Source of the DNA: CAKRJP01 sp963597615
GTDB taxonomy: Bacteria; Bacillota; Clostridia; Lachnospirales; Lachnospiraceae
Reading direction: 5' to 3'
Assembly: GCA_963597615.1 (NCBI GenBank)
Contig: CAVBQS010000052.1
Span: 1 to 64,000 of the forward strand
Length of the DNA: 64,000 nt
Of this stretch, positions 59,015 through 64,000 are shown piece after piece. A program made the position numbers and the translations under genes. A model generated the notes under the pieces. The model worked only from the letters and a program-made list of their open reading frames with translations. It was not told where the DNA came from and searched no databases. The stretch's first letter is position 1. Every line of letters begins with the position of its first letter.

Positions 59015-60772
59015 TTATTCAACATCCTTTAAAGCTGCTAAATCCTGCTCTCCGGTACGAACCTTTACAACACGATCTACGTTGTAAACAAAGATCTTAC
59101 CATCACCGATGTGACCAGTGTAAAGAGTCTTCTTTGCAGTCTCAATTACTTTTTCTACTGGAATATTACCAACAACAACTTCCAACTTAACCTTTGGAAG
59201 AAGAGTAGCATCAATTTCAGCTCCACGGTAAAGCTCTCCGGCACCCTTCTGGATTCCACAACCCATAACCTGAGTAACAGTCATTCCAGTTACACCAAGA
59301 TCATTCATAGCTTTTCTAAGCTTGTCGTAGCGAGATAATTTTGCAATAATAACAACCTTGTACATGCCAGTGTCAGCTGTAAGTCTAGTATTTGTTACGG
59401 GAACTGCAGCTGCCTTCTGAACATCAGAAGCATTCAAGTAATTGCTCTCACCTAAGTCAGTATTTTCATTTACAGACATTGTCATGGTGTTAGATACATC
59501 CATGATACTAAATCCAGAGTAAGCAGATGGAAGACCATGCTCTACAGGATCCAGACCGATAATTTCCTCTTCCTCAGAAACACGAAGACCAACAGTAGCC
59601 TTGATTACTGTAAAGGCAATTGTAATAGTAACGGCTGTCCAAGCGGCAACAGATGCAAAACCTACAAGCTGTAAACCTAACTGGGTGAAACCACCACCAT
59701 AGAAAAGACCTTCTTTAATACCTGCTGTTACAAATCCAGGAGCAGTATCAGTAGCGAACAAACCAACTGCGATTGTACCCCAGATACCGTTCATCATATG
59801 AACTGCTACAGCACCTACAGGATCATCAACTCTTAAAACTTCATCTAAGAGCCATACACCAAAGACTACTAAAACTCCGGCAACAGCACCAATGACAATA
59901 GCACCAGCTGCATCGGTAACATCACAAGGAGCTGTGATTGCTACAAGACCTGCAAGAGAAGCATTCAGACACATAGAAATATCTGGCTTACCATACTTAA
60001 CCCAAGTAAATACCATACATACAACAGTTGCAATTGCTGGTGCAATTGTAGTTGTAACGAAGATAGAAGCAAGTTCGTCTACAGTAGTAGCAGCAGCACC
60101 GTTAAATCCGTACCAGCCTAACCACAGGATGAATACACCTAAGCATCCAAGAGGAAGGTTGTGTCCAGGGAATGCATTAACCTTAGTAATCTCACCTTTG
60201 CTGTTTCTTGAAAACTTACCAATACGAGGTCCAAGCATTGCAGCACCGATAAGAGCTGAGATACCACCAACCATGTGGATGGCTGTAGAACCTGCATAAT
60301 CATGGAAGCCAATCTGTGATAACCAGCCACCGCCCCAGATCCAGTGAGCTTCTACTGGATAAATAACAGCGGAAATAACTCCGGAATAAATACAGTAGGA
60401 TAAGAACTTTGTACGCTCTGCCATAGCTCCTGAAACGATAGTTGCTGTTGTAGCACAGAATACTAAGTTAAATACAAAGGATGACCATGGGAAATTAGCA
60501 TAATTTGTAAAAATGTCTAAACCAGGTTTTCCGATGATTCCCATCATGTCTTCCCCAAGCAAGAGGCCAAAGCCGATGATTATAAATACTACAGTACCAA
60601 TACAGAAGTCCATCAGGTTCTTCATCAAAATATTACCAGTATTTTTGGCTCTGGTAAATCCAGCCTCCACCATTGCAAAACCAGCTTGCATCCAGAATAC
60701 CAATGCGGCTCCAATTAAGAACCAGACACCGAAAATCTGAGAGCTGACAGTGCTTAAGATTTCTTCAGTCAT
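59015..60772 (-). CDS. amtB: Ammonium transporter AmtB fused to a PII-like domain
   Basis: From the MTEEI start (60772, AAGGAGG upstream) it is 585 residues. Residues about 1-430 are an Amt channel with eleven helices and motifs NTGNILMKNLMDFC and HMVGGISALIGA; a linker follows; residues about 470-585 are a PII (GlnB/GlnK) domain starting MYKVVIIAK. Its T loop reads GELYRGAEIDATLLPKVK: Ile stands where the uridylylated Tyr51 (RGAEY) of proteobacterial PII lies, while Tyr46 is kept. Fusion puts gating and nitrogen sensing in one chain. Long hairpin-rich leader upstream. Confidence 0.92.
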   Translation of the reverse strand: MTEEILSTVSSQIFGVWFLIGAALVFWMQAGFAMVEAGFTRAKNTGNILMKNLMDFCIGTVVFIIIGFGLLLGEDMMGIIGKPGLDIFTNYANFPWSSFVFNLVFCATTATIVSGAMAERTKFLSYCIYSGVISAVIYPVEAHWIWGGGWLSQIGFHDYAGSTAIHMVGGISALIGAAMLGPRIGKFSRNSKGEITKVNAFPGHNLPLGCLGVFILWLGWYGFNGAAATTVDELASIFVTTTIAPAIATVVCMVFTWVKYGKPDISMCLNASLAGLVAITAPCDVTDAAGAIVIGAVAGVLVVFGVWLLDEVLRVDDPVGAVAVHMMNGIWGTIAVGLFATDTAPGFVTAGIKEGLFYGGGFTQLGLQLVGFASVAAWTAVTITIAFTVIKATVGLRVSEEEEIIGLDPVEHGLPSAYSGFSIMDVSNTMTMSVNENTDLGESNYLNASDVQKAAAVPVTNTRLTADTGMYKVVIIAKLSRYDKLRKAMNDLGVTGMTVTQVMGCGIQKGAGELYRGAEIDATLLPKVKLEVVVGNIPVEKVIETAKKTLYTGHIGDGKIFVYNVDRVVKVRTGEQDLAALKDVE

Positions 60773-61055
60773 AAATAAGATCCTCCTTTTCTTCATTCCT
60801 ACATTAGTGACTAAAAAATTTAATGAACGATTCTCTTGAAATACAAAGGGAGATAGTTCAAGTGTCTCTTGAACTATCTCCTTTGATATTCCGTGGTTGC
60901 AGCAATCCCTACTTATTATTATGGGGGGATAAGGATTGCTGCCAATATTCATTCATTAGGGGGAAACTAAAGGAGCAAACAAAGGTCAGCTCCTTTGGTT
61001 GTATAACAAAAAAGAGACGCTCTCCCTATTGGAAAAACGCCTTCGTTTTGTTAGG
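60773..61055 (-). promoter_or_regulatory. Hairpin-rich leader of the ammonium transporter
   Basis: Read on the minus strand, about 280 bases between promoter and start form successive hairpins: AAAACG/CGTTTT near 61036, AAAGGAGC/GCTCCTTT (about 60969-60996), GCAGCAATCC/GGATTGCTGC (60898-60942, 10 bp), and GGAGATAGTTCAAG/CTTGAACTATCTCC (60849-60881, 14 bp) followed by CTTTGTATTTC. The last resembles a weak terminator. It is a candidate nitrogen-responsive attenuator; known ANTAR RNA targets use paired hairpins, but I cannot confirm the hexaloop pattern here. Confidence 0.5.
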
Positions 61056-61059
61056 ACTT

Positions 61060-61087
61060 ATTATACAGCTATAAGAGGATTTGTAAA
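61060..61087 (-). promoter_or_regulatory. Promoter of the ammonium transporter
   Basis: On the minus strand: TTTACA (61087-61082), 16 bases, TATAAT (61065-61060). It gives a leader of about 280 bases. Confidence 0.6.
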
Positions 61088-61225
61088 TAAAAAATTAACA
61101 AAAAGTTAGCGATTACAAATATTTTGTGGCAAATTTCTAAAAAAACTATAAAATTTAATTAGATTTTAGCAATTTTTTCCTTCCTTAATAATTCCATGAA
61201 AAACCACCCTATTGGAGGGGGTTCG

Positions 61226-61234
61226 TGATATAAT
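61226..61234 (+). promoter_or_regulatory. Extended -10 promoter of pcrA
   Basis: TGA-TATAAT (61226-61234). A start about seven bases later would leave the GTG at 61247 nearly leaderless, favouring the TTG at 61268. Confidence 0.5.
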
Positions 61235-61267
61235 GGGGACATTGATGTGAGAAAGGAATCTATAACA

Positions 61268-63556
61268 TTGAGCATTTACGATACCCTAAATGAACAACAA
61301 AAAGAAGCAGTATTTTACACCGAAGGTCCACTCCTTATTTTGGCGGGAGCTGGCTCCGGTAAGACCAGAGTGTTGACCCACAGGATCGCATATCTTATAG
61401 AGGAGATGGGCATTAATCCTTGGAGTATCCTGGCTATTACCTTTACCAATAAGGCGGCAGGGGAGATGCGAGAGCGTGTAGATCAATTGGTAGGATTTGG
61501 CTCTGAGAGTATCTGGGTTAGTACCTTCCATTCCTGTTGTGTGAGAATTTTAAGACGCCATATTAATCTTTTGGGATATGACAATAACTTTACGATTTAC
61601 GATACCGATGACCAGAAAACTCTTATGAAGGATATCTGCAAGTCCATGCAGATTGATACCAAGAAGTATAAGGAACGGATGCTTCTTGCAAGTATCTCCA
61701 AGGCAAAGAATGACCTAATGGGACCTAAGGATTATCTGGCAGAAAATCAAGGAAATTTTGGAAACAAGAAGATCGCAGAAGTTTATATTGAGTATGAAAA
61801 ACAATTGCGGGCCAACAATGCCTTGGATTTTGATGATCTTCTCTTAAAAACAGTAGAGCTTTTCAAAAGCCAGCAGGATGTATTAGACTACTATCAGGAA
61901 CGTTTCAAATATATTATGGTGGATGAGTATCAAGATACCAATGCCGTGCAGTTTGAGTTTGTGAGACTACTATCTGCCAAATACCGCAATCTCTGTGTAG
62001 TGGGAGACGATGATCAGTCTATTTACAAATTCCGAGGAGCAGATATTCGTAATATCTTAAATTATGAAACTATTTTTGAAGATGCAAAGGTTATTAAGCT
62101 AGAGCAAAATTATAGGTCCACCAGCAATATATTGAATGCGGCCAATGCAGTAATCCACCATAATAAGGGCCGAAAAGATAAGACCCTTTGGACAGATAAT
62201 GGCGAGGGAGACCTAATTGATTTTCGCCAGTTTGAGACTGGGTTTGACGAAGCAGAATACATAGTAAGCGATATAAAAAACCACGTAGATTTCGATGGTA
62301 GTACCTATAATGACCACGCTATTTTATACCGAACCAATGCCCAGTCCAGACTCTTTGAGGAGAAGTTTGTCAGTGCTAATATTCCCTATAAAATTATTGG
62401 GGGCATCAATTTCTATGCCAGACGAGAGATCAAAGACCTTTTGGCTTATTTAAAGACTGTAGACAACGGAAAAGATGATTTGGCAGTTCGGCGGATTATC
62501 AATGTGCCTAAGAGGGGAATTGGACTTACTTCTATTAACCGGGTGCAGGATTATGCAGCGGAGCGGGAAATCGGATTTTATGATGCTCTTTTAGGAGCAG
62601 ATTTAATTCCTAACATTGGAAGAGGGGGATCTAAACTAGAATCCTTTGTGGCCTTGATTGAACATTTTAAGACAGATGCTAAGGACCTTGCCTTATCTGA
62701 TCTTATGAGAGAAATCATAGAGGAGACTGGCTACGCAGAGAGTTTGGGTGATGAAGACCCGGAAGTGGCCAAGGGCCGATTGGAGAATATTGATGAGCTC
62801 CTAAATAAAATCGCAGACTACGAAGAACAGTGTGAGGAACGAAACGAGCCTGTAACTCTCAGTGGATTTTTAGAGGAGGTTGCCCTGGTAGCTGAGATTG
62901 ATAACTTGGAAGAAGAAAGTGACTATGTAGTTCTTATGACCCTCCACAGTGCCAAGGGTCTGGAATTTCCACGGGTATATTTAGCGGGAATGGAAGATGG
63001 ACTTTTTCCAAGTTATATGACCATTACAGCAGACGATCCGGAAGAGGTAGAAGAAGAACGAAGACTATGTTATGTGGGAATTACCAGAGCCATGGAACAT
63101 TTAACCCTGACCTGTGCCAGAAGACGAATGGTTCACGGAGAGATACAATTTAATAAAATGTCCTGTTTCTTAAAAGAGATTCCAGATGAACTTTTATCCA
63201 CAGGAGAAACTTTCAAAAAAATAGCTGCAAAAGAAAAACAGGAAGAATCAAAAAAACAGCCAGCCTACCAACAGGCAAAATCCGCTTTTAAGAGTAAAGC
63301 CTACGGAGGAGTCGGAGCCTTTGGAGGCACAAAATCACTGGTGGCCGCAGGAATCAGCAAAGGCTTTGGAAATGCTGGGACCCAGGGCTTAGACTATGGG
63401 GTAGGAGACCGGGTTCGTCACGGAAAGTTTGGAGAGGGAACCGTTAAAGACATTATAAAAGGTGGACGGGATTATGAAGTGACAGTAGATTTTGACACTG
63501 CAGGAACTAAGAGAATGTTTGCAACATTTGCAAAATTAAAGAAAGTATCCTCTTGA
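61268..63556 (+). CDS. pcrA: ATP-dependent DNA helicase PcrA/UvrD
   Basis: SF1A 3'-5' helicase for repair and rolling-circle replication. About 762 residues with motif I ILAGAGSGKT, Ia ITFTNKAAGEMRER, II VDEYQDTN, III GDDDQSIYKFRGA, IV QNYRST, V/VI TLHSAKGLEFP and VGITRAMEHL. The C-terminus has the Gly-rich linker and a VGDRVRHGKFGEGTV tail that binds RNA polymerase in PcrA. I place the start at TTG 61268 (SIYDTLNEQQK), 10 bases after AAAGGA; GTG 61247 is the alternative. Confidence 0.94.
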   Translation: MSIYDTLNEQQKEAVFYTEGPLLILAGAGSGKTRVLTHRIAYLIEEMGINPWSILAITFTNKAAGEMRERVDQLVGFGSESIWVSTFHSCCVRILRRHINLLGYDNNFTIYDTDDQKTLMKDICKSMQIDTKKYKERMLLASISKAKNDLMGPKDYLAENQGNFGNKKIAEVYIEYEKQLRANNALDFDDLLLKTVELFKSQQDVLDYYQERFKYIMVDEYQDTNAVQFEFVRLLSAKYRNLCVVGDDDQSIYKFRGADIRNILNYETIFEDAKVIKLEQNYRSTSNILNAANAVIHHNKGRKDKTLWTDNGEGDLIDFRQFETGFDEAEYIVSDIKNHVDFDGSTYNDHAILYRTNAQSRLFEEKFVSANIPYKIIGGINFYARREIKDLLAYLKTVDNGKDDLAVRRIINVPKRGIGLTSINRVQDYAAEREIGFYDALLGADLIPNIGRGGSKLESFVALIEHFKTDAKDLALSDLMREIIEETGYAESLGDEDPEVAKGRLENIDELLNKIADYEEQCEERNEPVTLSGFLEEVALVAEIDNLEEESDYVVLMTLHSAKGLEFPRVYLAGMEDGLFPSYMTITADDPEEVEEERRLCYVGITRAMEHLTLTCARRRMVHGEIQFNKMSCFLKEIPDELLSTGETFKKIAAKEKQEESKKQPAYQQAKSAFKSKAYGGVGAFGGTKSLVAAGISKGFGNAGTQGLDYGVGDRVRHGKFGEGTVKDIIKGGRDYEVTVDFDTAGTKRMFATFAKLKKVSS

Positions 63557-63622
63557 CAAGTCTATTATGAGAAATCTTTTGGGAAAACAAAAAATTTTAT
63601 AGTAATTAGAAAATGATAGTGT

Positions 63623-63628
63623 TATAAT
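63623..63628 (+). promoter_or_regulatory. Extended -10 promoter ahead of the small membrane protein
   Basis: TGT precedes TATAAT (63623-63628), 65 bases ahead of the next start. No convincing -35. Confidence 0.4.
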
Positions 63629-63693
63629 GAAACCAATCATTCGGGGTGCTTGAAAAAGGTGCCGTGGGAAAATAAAAGAAAGGACGTGGGAGT

Positions 63694-63936
63694 ATGAGCA
63701 GAGTAGAAGATATAATCGCAGCTTCCAAATTGAACGATTTAATCAACAAGAAAGAAGAGGAGACTCCTTGTAAAACTATCCTTTGGGTATTGGCAGTAAT
63801 CGGAGCAGTGGCAGCAGTAGCAGCAATCGCATATGCAGTTTACATGTTCTTTACACCAGATTACTTGGAAGACTTTGAAGATGATTTCGATGATGATTTC
63901 GAAGACGACTTTTTCAGCGACGCTGATGAAGTTTAA
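63694..63936 (+). CDS. Small membrane protein with acidic tail
   Basis: An 80-residue protein: a polar helical start, one transmembrane helix (about residues 29-53, ILWVLAVIGAVAAVAAIAYA), then an Asp/Glu/Phe tail (DFEDDFDDDFEDDFFSD). The ribosome site is GGACGTGGGAG. Family not recognised by me, although similar short proteins appear common in Lachnospiraceae. The acidic tail could bind cations or basic partners at the membrane. The last 64 bases of the window show no further feature. Confidence 0.7.
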   Translation: MSRVEDIIAASKLNDLINKKEEETPCKTILWVLAVIGAVAAVAAIAYAVYMFFTPDYLEDFEDDFDDDFEDDFFSDADEV

Positions 63937-64000
63937 GAGTCAGCAAAAAGCAGAATATTTATAAAAAGTTAAACAAAAAGCAGGCAGGAGCTGTAACCAT

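Noticed and set aside
63554..63559. TTGACA at the pcrA stop as a -35 element
   Set aside because: No suitable -10 at 16-18 bases; the TATAAT at 63623 is too far away.

Overview
This window looks like a chromosomal stretch from a low-GC anaerobic Firmicute, most likely a gut Lachnospiraceae member. The evidence is an AT-rich composition, AGGAGG-type ribosome sites, pyruvate:ferredoxin oxidoreductase, glycyl-radical chemistry, a sortase-type surface protein, and DUF1836 and YerC/TrpR-like regulators. Everything here was read by eye; no search or folding program was run.

Region 1 (1 to about 5620) is phage DNA. It has small early genes, a dUTPase, a metallopeptidase-like protein, a structured non-coding stretch with a tRNA-like element, and a large terminase cut off inside its nuclease domain. 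No capsid or tail genes follow. At about 5620 the sequence passes abruptly into a huge surface adhesin (to 12739) that has lost its own 5' end. This is either a decayed prophage joined by deletion or an assembly join. The adhesin has a thioester domain, SpaA-type repeats (five at an exact 360-bp period), eight T-Q ester/VaFE repeats and a C-terminal membrane anchor.

Region 2 (12.8-30.7 kb) is mostly housekeeping. It holds tRNA-Arg(CCG) just upstream of argS, an AlaX editing protein, an ACT-domain protein, an AEC transporter, a HAD phosphatase, an SseB-like protein, a nitroreductase, a cold-shock protein, PTS enzyme I, an ABC-F ATPase, a sodium:solute symporter with a 43-residue accessory protein, an SDR with an unusual cofactor loop, and nifJ on the minus strand.

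Region 3 (30.8-50.6 kb) is the centrepiece: about 21 co-directional genes for a glycyl-radical-enzyme microcompartment. Its catalytic residues fall at the same numbers as in B12-independent glycerol/1,2-propanediol dehydratase (H164, H281, S282, C433, E435, D447), so 1,2-propanediol (or glycerol) is the likely substrate rather than choline. Diol becomes aldehyde (glycyl radical enzyme plus its activase), then acyl-CoA (PduP) and acyl phosphate (PduL), or alcohol (PduQ); PduS recycles cofactor. Six shell proteins (PduA, PduB, PduT, PduU types, a tailed BMC-H and an EutN vertex), a SAM synthetase feeding the activase, EutJ, EutP, a DJ-1/PfpI protein, a degenerate aquaporin and a PocR sensor/AraC-type regulator pair complete it. 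Unusual points are an internal targeting-peptide-like insertion in the glycyl radical enzyme, a second aldehyde dehydrogenase without its catalytic Cys and Asn, and a sensor 'kinase' without the phospho-acceptor His and the N-box Asn. The combination resembles the class I recall being called GRM3.

Region 4 (50.6-64 kb) holds a DMT exporter, a DAACS-type symporter with three 21-bp-phased LytTR-like boxes in front and a LytS/LytTR pair behind, a YerC-type repressor with an inverted repeat around its own promoter, a TetR regulator, a DUF1836 protein, a secreted PcsB-like coiled-coil protein, an AmtB-PII fusion with a long hairpin-rich leader, the PcrA/UvrD helicase and a small acidic membrane protein.
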